Of a stretch of 64,000 nucleotides of DNA, positions 27,152 to 35,152 are shown piece by piece. The stretch covers positions 1 through 64,000 of the forward strand of contig NZ_PVTL01000009.1 of NCBI RefSeq assembly GCF_003003265.1, read 5' to 3'. Source of the stretch: Glaciihabitans tibetensis. GTDB lineage: Bacteria > Actinomycetota > Actinomycetes > Actinomycetales > Microbacteriaceae. Under the pieces are notes generated by a model, which did no database searches, had not been told where the DNA came from, and saw only the letters and a program-made list of their open reading frames with translations. The position numbers were made by a program, and so were the translations under genes. Every line of letters starts with the position of its first letter. The stretch's first letter is position 1.

Positions 27152-27979
27152 GTGACCTTCATTCTCGATCCGTTCTCCGCGGACTTTATGCTGCGCGCCC
27201 TTATCGGTGGTGTGCTTGTGGCGATGATTTGCGCCGTTGTCGGCGCCTGGGTCGTCATCCGTGGCATGGCGTTTCTCGGTGAAGCAATGGCACACGGCAT
27301 GCTGCCGGGCGTTGCAACCGCAACACTGCTCGGCCTTCCCCCGATCGTCGGCGCCACGGTCAGCGCCGCGGCGATGAGCTTCGGGGTCAGTCTGCTGGCC
27401 CGGCGCGGCAAGCTTTCGCACGACACCAGCATCGGCCTTCTGTTTGTGGGCATGCTCGCCTTGGGCGTGATCATCGTGTCGCACTCCCGCAGCTTCGCCA
27501 CCGACCTCACGGCCATCCTGTTCGGCGACATTCTCGCGATCTCGACCGACGACATCGCGGTGCTCGGTGTCGCCCTGATTGTGACTGTCGGCATCGCGGT
27601 CGCGTTCCATCGACCGTTTGTTGCGCTTGCATTCGACGGACGAGTCGCCGCCACCCTGCGCTTGAAGCCCCGCCTTGCCGGCGTGATGTTGGTGGCTCTG
27701 GTCACCCTCGCGGTCGTCGCGTCGTATGGCGCGGTCGGATCGCTGCTGGTTGTGGGCCTCCTGCTCGCGCCCGCTGTTGCCGCCGGTCAATGGTCGCGCA
27801 GCATCCCCGGGATCATGCTGCTCGGCGGGGCTTTCGGATCCGTCTCCGTCGTCGCCGGACTGCTCGTTTCGTGGCATGCCGCGACCGCTGCGGGCGCGTC
27901 CGTCGCCGCCGCCGCGATCGCCCTCGCGGCCCTCTCTTCCTGTGTCCGCTCCGTCCAGAAAGCAATCAGTGCTCACTAG
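27152..27979 (+). CDS. aztB: Zinc ABC transporter permease (AztB-like)
   Basis: A 275-residue metal ABC permease with about eight spans. Family motifs include MLRALIGGVLVAMICAVVGA, GMAFLGEAMAHGMLPGV, and the late GSLLVVGLLLAPAVAAG. It forms the channel with the divergent ATPase and the binding protein at 29384. GTG 27152 has no ribosome site and lies seven bases after TAGGGT, so it may be leaderless. Its 3' end overlaps the next gene by 11 bp. Confidence 0.92.
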   Translation: MTFILDPFSADFMLRALIGGVLVAMICAVVGAWVVIRGMAFLGEAMAHGMLPGVATATLLGLPPIVGATVSAAAMSFGVSLLARRGKLSHDTSIGLLFVGMLALGVIIVSHSRSFATDLTAILFGDILAISTDDIAVLGVALIVTVGIAVAFHRPFVALAFDGRVAATLRLKPRLAGVMLVALVTLAVVASYGAVGSLLVVGLLLAPAVAAGQWSRSIPGIMLLGGAFGSVSVVAGLLVSWHAATAAGASVAAAAIALAALSSCVRSVQKAISAH

Positions 27980-29381
27980 ATCCACGCTCGCTCGATCGGC
28001 ACGCTCCCGATCCACGCTCACCCGATCCGCCCTAGCGGCGTTCGCCGTGTTGACCGTCGCCGGCTGCGCGTCATCTCCGACTGACCCGGCAACCCCCGCT
28101 ACTCCCGCCGCCACCGAAAGCTCGGTACCCCACGGCTACGTCGAGGGCGCCTCCGAAGAAACCGAACCCCAGCTTCAGATCGCCACGGTCGACGCCGCGG
28201 GTTCCCTCTCCCTGCTCGACCTCCTGTCCGAAGAATCCGCCGAATTCGCGACCCTCGACGGCATTACCGCCGTATCCACCGATGGTCGATACGTGTTCGC
28301 GTCTGCCGCCGAGAGCGGTGAGCTGTCCATCATCGACAGCGGCACGTGGACCGTCGACCACGAAGACCACTCCCATTACTACCGGGCCACGCCGTCAGAA
28401 GTGGGAACGATTGACGGCGAGGGGGATGCCACGGTGCACACCGGCGGCGCCATCACCGCAGTCTTTTTCGCCGACAGTGGTGAGGGCATCATTCTCGACC
28501 ACGAGGCACTGGGCGACGGCGAGATCACCGAACTCGGGACCATCTCCGGCGCACCACACGAGGGTGCACTGGTTCCGTTCGGCGGCTCGGTGATCGCAAC
28601 CGAAGCCAGTGCCGACGGAACGGTGACCGGGCTGCGGGCCTACTCCCCCGACGGCACTGCAGCCGAGACCGGCGACAGCGCCGGCTCCTCTGCCAGCTCA
28701 TCCGCCGGCGCCGCCGACGCCGCTGTCGAATGCACCGGTTTCTCGGGCACCATCACCACCAACGTTGGCGCGGTCTTCGGCTGCGACGACGGCGCCGTGC
28801 TCGCCACCGTCGCGGCCGATGACACCGTCGAGTTCGAGCGCATCGCCTATCCCGCGGGCACGATCGATGCCGCGCCCGGTGCCGCGCCCGCCACCGCCAC
28901 CGCCTTCGCCTCCCGCCCCGGACGCCCGACGGTCGCGGCCCTCGCCGGCACAACCGGCGCCTGGCTGCTCGACACGCGCGAGCGCACCTGGACACGCCTT
29001 CTCACCGAGGTTCCACTACTGCGCGTGGTCGCCGCGGACGATCGCAACGGCAACGTTGTCGCCCTCGCCTCCGACGGACGCATCCTCGTGCTCGACCCCG
29101 CGACCGGCGCGACCGTGGCCGCCACCGAACCGCTCTTGGCCGCCACCATCGCAGCGGCCGCGGCGGATCCTGTCGATCCCGCCAACCCCGTGCGCCCCGG
29201 CGACCCGGCCACCCCCAGCATCCTCGACGGCGTGAATCTCACGGTCGACGACTCCCGCGCCTACGTCAACGCGATCTCCGAGGGCCTCGTCTACGAGATC
29301 GACTACGCCGACGGAGCTCGGGTCGCCCGCACCTTCGAGGCACCCGACATCCCCCTCTTCCTCGTCGAAACGGGACGCTGA
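27969..29381 (+). CDS. AztD-like lipoprotein (first copy)
   Basis: The 470-residue product starts at GTG 27969 inside the permease gene. A short Arg/Ser/Thr-rich leader is followed by a hydrophobic stretch and lipobox VAGC. The mature protein is a beta-propeller-like repeat protein (LSLLDLLSEESAEF; GRYVFASAAESGELSIIDSG) with a His-rich loop DHEDHSHYYRATPSE near residue 135 and paired Cys in VECTGFSG and AVFGCDDGAVLAT. Its order of motifs matches the AztD gene at 30381, so it is probably a paralogue of the zinc chaperone that loads AztC. It lacks the His of EECPSVHGEG found in the other copy and has low-complexity inserts. Confidence 0.75.
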   Translation: MLTRSTLARSARSRSTLTRSALAAFAVLTVAGCASSPTDPATPATPAATESSVPHGYVEGASEETEPQLQIATVDAAGSLSLLDLLSEESAEFATLDGITAVSTDGRYVFASAAESGELSIIDSGTWTVDHEDHSHYYRATPSEVGTIDGEGDATVHTGGAITAVFFADSGEGIILDHEALGDGEITELGTISGAPHEGALVPFGGSVIATEASADGTVTGLRAYSPDGTAAETGDSAGSSASSSAGAADAAVECTGFSGTITTNVGAVFGCDDGAVLATVAADDTVEFERIAYPAGTIDAAPGAAPATATAFASRPGRPTVAALAGTTGAWLLDTRERTWTRLLTEVPLLRVVAADDRNGNVVALASDGRILVLDPATGATVAATEPLLAATIAAAAADPVDPANPVRPGDPATPSILDGVNLTVDDSRAYVNAISEGLVYEIDYADGARVARTFEAPDIPLFLVETGR

Positions 29382-29383
29382 CC

Positions 29384-30349
29384 ATGAACAGACGGACACT
29401 GCTTACGCCGCCCGCTCTGCGCTGGCGAGCCCGCCGAGCCCTCCCAGCTCCTGTGCTTGCGGTCGCAGGCCTGCTCCTGCTCGGCGTCACCGGCTGCAGC
29501 GCGCCTGCGTCAGAGCGTCCGCTCGTTGTCGTGACCACCAACATCCTCGGCGACGTCGTCGAGAATGTCGTCGGCGACCAGGCCGAGGTGATGGTGCTCA
29601 TGCGCCCGAACGCCGACCCCCACTCGTTCGAAATCTCGGCGCAGGAAGCGGCGCGGATCCTCGACGCCGACCTGCTCGTCTCGAACGGACTCGGCCTGGA
29701 GGAAGGCCTGCAGCAGCACATGGACGCGGCCGAATCCGCGGGCGTGCCCGTTTTCACCGCCGGCGACGTGATCGACGTCCTTGAATACGGTTCGGGGGAT
29801 GCCGCGGGGGCAAGCGACCCGCATTTCTGGACCGATCCCGACCGCATGCACGACGTCGTGGCAGCGCTGTCCGACGCCGTGAACGAGTTCGTGCCCGGAG
29901 TGGACACCGCGCAGGTCGACGCGAACGCGGAGGCCTACGCCGCGGAACTCACCGCTCTCGCAGGCGACATGACCGAGGCCTTCGCCGCGATCCCGGCTGG
30001 CAACCGCAACCTCGTCACAAACCACCACGTCTTCGGTTACCTTGCCGACCGGTTCGACTTCACCCTTATCGGCACCGTGATTCCGGGCGGAACCACTCTC
30101 GCGGCCCCGAGTGCATCCGACCTGCGCGACCTCACCGAGGCCATCGAGACCGCGGGCGTTCCCACGGTCTTTGCCGAGTCCTCCCAACCGGACCGTCTGG
30201 TGCAGGTTCTCGCGAACGAGGCCGGCATTGACGTTGCCGTCGTCGAGCTGTTCACCGAGTCCCTCACCGAGACCGGCGAAGGAGCCGACACCTACCTGAC
30301 CATGATGCGCGCGAATACCGAGCGCATCGCCACCGGGCTCTCCCCGTAG
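29384..30349 (+). CDS. aztC: Zinc ABC transporter substrate-binding lipoprotein (AztC-like)
   Basis: A 321-residue cluster A-I (ZnuA/PsaA) binding protein. Lipobox VTGC is near residue 38. Metal ligands are visible as His in NADPHSFEIS, His in SDPHFWTDPDR, His in TNHHVFGYLADRF, and an acidic residue in the last domain (TVFAESSQPDRL). The long His/Asp-rich loop of ZnuA is replaced by a short DVLEYGSGDAAGASD, as in AztC proteins. It starts three bases after the first AztD-like gene and collects zinc outside the membrane. Confidence 0.92.
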   Translation: MNRRTLLTPPALRWRARRALPAPVLAVAGLLLLGVTGCSAPASERPLVVVTTNILGDVVENVVGDQAEVMVLMRPNADPHSFEISAQEAARILDADLLVSNGLGLEEGLQQHMDAAESAGVPVFTAGDVIDVLEYGSGDAAGASDPHFWTDPDRMHDVVAALSDAVNEFVPGVDTAQVDANAEAYAAELTALAGDMTEAFAAIPAGNRNLVTNHHVFGYLADRFDFTLIGTVIPGGTTLAAPSASDLRDLTEAIETAGVPTVFAESSQPDRLVQVLANEAGIDVAVVELFTESLTETGEGADTYLTMMRANTERIATGLSP

Positions 30350-30380
30350 AGCACCACCTCCAATAAAGAAAGAAACACCT

Positions 30381-31622
30381 GTGAAAACGAACCCCCTTGC
30401 ACCATCCGCAGCATCACCGCTCCGTCGACGTCTGCCGCTTGCGGCGCTCGTCGCCACCACCGCGCTTCTGCTCTCCGCCTGTGCTTCGTCGCCGGCATCG
30501 ACGTCGGACTCGACAGCCCCCTCGCCTGATGCATCTGATTCCTCCAATGAGTCGTCGGCCAGCGCCCGGGTTGCCCTCACATATGACGGCGGCATCTACG
30601 TGCTCGACGCGGAGAGCCTCGAGCTCATCGCCGATTTGCCGCTCGAAGGGTTCAACCGCCTCAACCCCGCTGGCGACGGGCGCAACGTGATGATCTCGAC
30701 CACCGAGGGTTTCCAGGTGCTCGATACCGCGACGCCGGAGATCACCGATCTCGTTTTCGATGCGCCCACGCCCGGGCACGTTGTGCGCCACGGCGATAAG
30801 ACCATCCTGTTTTCGGACGGCACCGGTGACGCGATCATCTATGAGACCGCCGACCTGCTCGACTCCGGGGACGAACTGCCCGTGACCGAGATCGTCGCAT
30901 CGGAGGCTGCACACCACGGTGTCGCGATCGCGCTGGAGGACGGCACTTTCCTCTCTACCCTCGGCACCTCCGAGGGTCGCACCGGTGTGCGCGCTCTCGA
31001 CAGCGAACGCACCGAGATCGCGCGTAACGAGGAGTGCCCGTCTGTACACGGCGAGGGCGCGGCCCAGAACGAAATCGCAGTCTTTGGCTGCAGCGACGGC
31101 GTACTTGTCTACGACAACGGCGAATTCACGAAGATCCAGGCGGCCGATACTTACGGCCGCACCGGCAACGAATACGTGAGCGAAACCTCGCCGCTCACCG
31201 TGGGCGACTACAACGCCGACCCCGACTCGGAGGGCTACCTGCTGACCCAGCTCGTTGTCACCGACACCGTCGCGAAGACCTCGACCGTTGTCGACATGCC
31301 CGCGGGTGTGGGCTACACCTGGCGCGATGTAGCCCGCGGCCCTGAGGATCTGGCCTGGGTGCTCGGCTCGGACGGCTCGTTGCACGTGCTTGACCCGGCG
31401 ACCGGAGACTTCACCGACGAGTCATACCCCGTCATCTCCGAGTGGGAGGGTCCGGTCGAATGGCAGGACGCGCATCCCGCCCTCACCATCCTCGGTGACA
31501 CCGCCTACGTCACCGAACCCGCGACGAACTCGATCCACAAGGTCGACCTCACCACCGGCGAGGTCGTCGCGACAACACAGCTCGACGGAGCGCCGATCGA
31601 GATCGCGGTCGTCACCGGATAG
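30381..31622 (+). CDS. aztD: AztD-family zinc chaperone lipoprotein (second copy)
   Basis: The 413-residue protein has a signal sequence with lipobox SAC (Cys34), a Ser/Asp linker, and a propeller-like body: ALTYDGGIYVLDAESLELI, PGHVVRHGDKTILFSDGTGD, EAAHHGVAIALEDGTFLST, EECPSVHGEGAAQNEIAVFG followed by CSDG, then DAHPALTILGDTAYV. This matches AztD, which in Paracoccus hands zinc to AztC. The GTG start at 30381 has a weak AAAGAAAG site upstream. It closes the operon and is followed by a strong hairpin. Confidence 0.82.
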   Translation: MKTNPLAPSAASPLRRRLPLAALVATTALLLSACASSPASTSDSTAPSPDASDSSNESSASARVALTYDGGIYVLDAESLELIADLPLEGFNRLNPAGDGRNVMISTTEGFQVLDTATPEITDLVFDAPTPGHVVRHGDKTILFSDGTGDAIIYETADLLDSGDELPVTEIVASEAAHHGVAIALEDGTFLSTLGTSEGRTGVRALDSERTEIARNEECPSVHGEGAAQNEIAVFGCSDGVLVYDNGEFTKIQAADTYGRTGNEYVSETSPLTVGDYNADPDSEGYLLTQLVVTDTVAKTSTVVDMPAGVGYTWRDVARGPEDLAWVLGSDGSLHVLDPATGDFTDESYPVISEWEGPVEWQDAHPALTILGDTAYVTEPATNSIHKVDLTTGEVVATTQLDGAPIEIAVVTG

Positions 31623-31645
31623 GCGAGACCCAACTCAGCCCCGGG

Positions 31646-31677
31646 GAAGCGGGCAACGAAAAATCGTTGCCCGCTTC
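31646..31677 (+). terminator. Terminator of the azt operon
   Basis: GAAGCGGGCAACGA (31646-31659) pairs perfectly with TCGTTGCCCGCTTC (31664-31677) around AAAA, a 14-bp stem 24 bp after the aztD stop. No T-tract follows. Confidence 0.8.
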
Positions 31678-31769
31678 ACCGGGTAGGCCTACGGTGTGGA
31701 GGTTGGCGCTCTATGGCGGCGTTCTGTGATCGCTTCGTGTCGCTAGTTGCCGATGACGAGGCGGGTGAC

Positions 31770-31897
31770 CAAAGCCGGATTGAGGGCTGAACGGTTGGCC
31801 GCACGGTCGAATCACCGCGGTCGTTGACTCTGTCTTGCCGTTCGACGACATCGATGCCGGTATTGCTCGCCTTCGCTCCGGCGACGCGCAGGGCAGG
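31770..31897 (+). pseudogene. C-terminal remnant of a zinc-type or quinone MDR dehydrogenase
   Basis: From 31802 one frame reads HGRITAVVDSVLPFDDIDAG and then IARLRSGDAQGR, the typical last segment of an MDR dehydrogenase (…VVDRVLPFDEI…LRSGDAQGRVVL). The preceding residues RAERLAA are in a different frame, so at least one frameshift is present near 31800. The final KVVL-type ending has also decayed. The rest of the gene is absent: the azt terminator stands just upstream. No function is expected. Confidence 0.65.
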
Positions 31898-31928
31898 GCC
31901 GGCTTGGAGCACTCCCACTACTTGGGGG

Positions 31929-33059
31929 CTATCCGCATGGGTCGCTTCGGACGAACGACCGGCTCCACGCCCGGGATCGGGTGACAAGCGCGCGGACGGG
32001 CGCCAATCGGTGCTCTTCGTAACGCCGCAATGCGCGGGTGACGTCGGGGGTCTCGTCGAGAGCGCTGACGAGGGATGCAACGTCGAGGAGGCCGTTGTGG
32101 AAGCCGCCGCCGGTGATCGGACTGACGCTGTGCGCGGCGTCCCCGAGTATCGCGACGCGTCCGCGGACCAGCCTTGATGGGAGGAACTCGGCGATTGGCG
32201 TGCCGATGAACGCCCGCTCCCGCACCGCGATCGCCGCAGCACGGCCCCAGGGAGCCGGCCACTGGCGGGTCTCGTGGTGCAGGTCTTCGATCTCTGTCCG
32301 TGACAGCCCGCTTCCGTGCACGGTGGCCTTCACTACGGTGCCGTTGACGTAGCCGTCACGACGGAGGAGTGCGTCGCGGGAGCAGTCGAAGGAGATGAAC
32401 ACCCCGCGCCGGTGACCCGGGTCGAGCTCGCCTCGTGCGCCGGGGATAACGTAGGTGGCGAGCATCTGCGTACCCGCAGGTCGGAACGCGAACCCGATGT
32501 CCCGAGTGGTGAAGCCGCCGGGTATGTCGCTCTCGTCGACGAGTCCACGCCAGAGGACGACTCCTCCGTATTCCGCGTGCGGCTCTTCGGGCGAGACGAG
32601 CCGGCGCACCGTGGATGCGTACCCGTCCGCGCCGACGACGAATTCCGCCCGGTGCATCCCCGCATTGGTCTCGACGACGACATCCGTCTGCCCATCGACG
32701 ACCGCGAGGGCCCGGACACCCTCGCGGAGGTCGATGCGCGGCTGACGTTCGACGGCGTCGGCCAGAGCTTGTCGGAGCAGGCCCCAGCCCGTCGCCGGAA
32801 AGCCCGTCTCGATGACCGGGAGCGCTCGCATGTCCAGACCGGTCACCGCGCTGAGGAGGGCGACGTCGATGCTCATCCCCATACCTGCCGGCGGCTGTGT
32901 ACTCTGCTCGAGGATGGTGACCTCCCAGCCGCTGGCGGAGAGTGCCAGTGCGGCACACAGTCCAGCAAGGGATCCGCCCACCACGATCGCGCGGCGCCGT
33001 GGCCGGTCCCACGAGGTCGAGGTTATAGATCGGGTGGGACCGGACGCGGCTGTGGGCAT
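31929..33059 (-). CDS. FAD-dependent monooxygenase (aromatic hydroxylase-like)
   Basis: A 376-residue class A flavin monooxygenase. The FAD fingerprint AIVVGGSLAGLCAALALSAS lies at about residues 24-43, the second FAD motif is FVVGADGYASTVRRLV, and RGRVAILGDAAHSVSPITGG is the GD motif binding FAD ribose. The group includes salicylate- and 6-hydroxynicotinate-type hydroxylases, with NAD(P)H and oxygen. ATG 33059 lies 14 bases after the DUF6081 stop, so the two are co-transcribed. A much longer frame upstream overlaps that gene and is rejected. Confidence 0.88.
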   Translation of the reverse strand: MPTAASGPTRSITSTSWDRPRRRAIVVGGSLAGLCAALALSASGWEVTILEQSTQPPAGMGMSIDVALLSAVTGLDMRALPVIETGFPATGWGLLRQALADAVERQPRIDLREGVRALAVVDGQTDVVVETNAGMHRAEFVVGADGYASTVRRLVSPEEPHAEYGGVVLWRGLVDESDIPGGFTTRDIGFAFRPAGTQMLATYVIPGARGELDPGHRRGVFISFDCSRDALLRRDGYVNGTVVKATVHGSGLSRTEIEDLHHETRQWPAPWGRAAAIAVRERAFIGTPIAEFLPSRLVRGRVAILGDAAHSVSPITGGGFHNGLLDVASLVSALDETPDVTRALRRYEEHRLAPVRALVTRSRAWSRSFVRSDPCG

Positions 33060-33073
33060 CAAGGGGACCTCGA

Positions 33074-33808
33074 TCAGGAGGAGATCGCGACGCGGAAGTT
33101 CTTCCAGGTGGCGTCGACGCCCTGCCCGTGGAGCGAGCCGGTGCCGGAGCCGACGGGGATGATGGTGAACACGCCCAGTCCGATGTGGATTTCGGCGGGC
33201 AGGTCGGTGAGGCCGTGCGCTTCGTGGAGGATGCGTCCGTCGATCGTCCACGTCACGGATCCGGCGGCGCGGTCGATGACGACCTCGCACTCGCGGTATG
33301 CGGATGCGGGGATGCTGTCGCCACGCGCGGCGAAGAGCGCGTCGTCGATTACCCGGGTGAAGGGGTGGTCGACACCGGGGTAGGCGAGAGCCTCGTGCTG
33401 TGCAAGGAATCGCTGGCCGGTGGAGAAGATGTTGAATACCGCGCCGGTGCTGATGTCGAGCACGTTGAACGACGCCACGCCGTAGCGGTAGTCGCCGCCG
33501 TCGCCGTCGCCGGCGTCGTCGACGTGCATGTCGACGGCGAATCTGCCCACGCCGTCGGAGGGGATCGCGAACGCCCGGGTGGAGAGGATGACGTGCTTGG
33601 AGTTGTCGATGGCCTGGTTGGAGTCGGACGCGTTGGCGAGCTCGGGGATGCGCAGGGTTACCGCTCCGGCCTCGACGGTTGTCGTGGCTCCCGCCTCGAC
33701 GAGCGGGCCGGTGCCGATGTTGAGCGGCTCCCAGAGGCTGGCGTCGAGGTCGGGTCCGACCATGGGGTCGTAGATGGTGTGGGTGCTTGTGGGGCTGTGA
33801 TCTGTCAT
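33074..33808 (-). CDS. DUF6081-type beta-sandwich protein
   Basis: The 244-residue protein matches a family often found beside flavin or XRE genes in actinobacteria: YDPMVGPDLDASLWEPLNIG, SKHVILSTRAFAIPSDG, RECEVVIDRAAGSVTWTIDG and LGVFTIIPVGSGTGSLHGQG. The layout resembles a concanavalin-like lectin or lipocalin-type sandwich and suggests binding of a small ligand. No signal peptide is present. ATG 33808 has a GAGG nine bases upstream. It heads a two-gene operon with the monooxygenase, divergent from an XRE regulator. Biochemical function is unknown. Confidence 0.75.
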   Translation of the reverse strand: MTDHSPTSTHTIYDPMVGPDLDASLWEPLNIGTGPLVEAGATTTVEAGAVTLRIPELANASDSNQAIDNSKHVILSTRAFAIPSDGVGRFAVDMHVDDAGDGDGGDYRYGVASFNVLDISTGAVFNIFSTGQRFLAQHEALAYPGVDHPFTRVIDDALFAARGDSIPASAYRECEVVIDRAAGSVTWTIDGRILHEAHGLTDLPAEIHIGLGVFTIIPVGSGTGSLHGQGVDATWKNFRVAISS

Positions 33809-33911
33809 GTCTGCAAGCCTCGGTCTTCCCCGCAGGAGTGACAATGGGCCGGGTCGTGGTGGGACTGCTGGTCCCTGTCTCCCGTTCAGGGCCGGAGGTA
33901 GAGTCGAATGA

Positions 33912-34709
33912 ATGCGGAACGAATTCTCTCAAACGCTCCGGGCCTGGCGGGAACGGCTCACACCCGAGAACGCCGGTCTGGCGAGAACGAGCACCAGAAC
34001 ACCCGGTCTCCGGCGGGAGGAGGTCGCGGTCACCGCCGGAGTTTCGGTGAACTATCTCACCCGACTCGAGCAGGGCCGGGCGGTCACGCCCTCCCCGTCG
34101 GTCGTTGCAGCTCTCGCACGGGCGCTGCACCTGGACGCCGCCGAGACCGCACACTTGCACCAGCTCGCCGGGAACGCCGCTCCCCTGCCGTTAGCAGCGT
34201 CCCGCCAACTGACGCCGGCCGTGCAACGCATCCTCGACCGACTCGATGACGTTCCTGTCATCGTTGTGGACGCGACGTGGACGATTCTCGCCGCCAACGA
34301 GATGGCCGAGGCGTTTTTCAGCGCCGAGCTCGTCGGAGAGAACGCCGTACGCCGTCAGTTCCTTGGCCCTTTCTGGGCCGAGCGCGAGCAAGCCGACGAG
34401 GAGCGGTACGAACGCGATCTCGTCGGGGATCTCCACGCGACCCTCGCCCGGCATCCGTCTGACGAGTCCCTCACCGCCCTTATTTCCGAACTGCGCGCCC
34501 GGTCCGAGAGGTTCGCGTCCCTCTGGGCGGAACGTCCCGCCGGCTTCGCTCCCACCACCCGAAAGACGTTCCACCATCCCACCGCAGGGAGGATTACCGT
34601 CGACTGCGACGTCCTCGAGACACCTGGCAGCGACGTGCGCCTCGTCATCTGGACCGCTGCGTCCGATACCTCTGACGCTGACGCACTCAAGACCCTCGCG
34701 GCGCACTAG
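33912..34709 (+). CDS. XRE-family regulator with MmyB-like domain (second)
   Basis: A 265-residue relative of the regulator at 3267. Helix-turn-helix: LRREEVAVTAGVSVNYLTRLEQGR (split over about residues 36-59); ligand domain from LTPAVQRILDRLDDVPVIVV to TVDCDVLETPGSDVRLVIWT. It is divergent from the DUF6081-monooxygenase operon and is likely its regulator. GGAGGT at 33895-33900 serves the start, which may be ATG 33912. Confidence 0.9.
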   Translation: MRNEFSQTLRAWRERLTPENAGLARTSTRTPGLRREEVAVTAGVSVNYLTRLEQGRAVTPSPSVVAALARALHLDAAETAHLHQLAGNAAPLPLAASRQLTPAVQRILDRLDDVPVIVVDATWTILAANEMAEAFFSAELVGENAVRRQFLGPFWAEREQADEERYERDLVGDLHATLARHPSDESLTALISELRARSERFASLWAERPAGFAPTTRKTFHHPTAGRITVDCDVLETPGSDVRLVIWTAASDTSDADALKTLAAH

Positions 34710-34776
34710 CGCATCGTGCCATTCTTGCACCGATGCCTAATTTGTCGCCGTAGGCGACGACTACCTTTGATCGGCA

Positions 34777-34993
34777 TGCCCGGAATTGACGAGAGGTTCC
34801 GTCACTACCCCCAGCTCTACAGCTTCACCGACGCGCAAGCCATTGCCGCGATCGAGCGCATCACCCGAGGCAACTTGCGCCTCCTCGAACGACTTTCCCC
34901 CAGATCAACCGGGTACTGAAGATAAACCAGCTCGACACCATTACCGACGACGTCATCGAAGCCGCCGCTAGCATGCTCGTCATCGGCAACTAG
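34777..34993 (+). pseudogene. Remnant of an IstB/TniB-like transposition ATPase
   Basis: Two adjacent frames together spell the C-terminal end of an IS-associated AAA ATPase: FTDAQAIAAIERITRGNLRL with LERL, then after a shift in the run CTTTCCCCCAG (about 34901-34911) PQINRVLKINQLDTITDDVI and EAAASMLVIGN with a TAG at 34991-34993. Walker motifs and the rest are missing. It is a decayed IS21- or Tn552-type helper gene; no transposase or terminal repeat remains. Confidence 0.78.
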
Positions 34994-35141
34994 CGACACG
35001 GCCTCATGGAGAACCGGCGGTCGCAGGTCATAGTCGTTTCCACGCGCGCGGTCGGCGCAGTGAGCGCGTTGTGCGTCGTCGTCGGGGCGTCCCGGCCGGC
35101 ATCCGCCACCGGCCCTTACCGGCCTCTCAGCCGTCCGCCTT

Positions 35142-35152
35142 TACACTCGGGT
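35142..35152 (+). promoter_or_regulatory. -10 element for a leaderless LCP transcript
   Basis: TACACT (35142-35147) lies five bases before GTG 35153, with no Shine-Dalgarno sequence. This arrangement supports GTG 35153 rather than the upstream ATG 35006 as the start. Confidence 0.45.

Noticed and set aside
31929..34160. 743-codon frame extending the flavin monooxygenase upstream
   Set aside because: The extra residues lie antisense or out of frame to the DUF6081 gene and are Arg/His-rich; the family start is at 33059.
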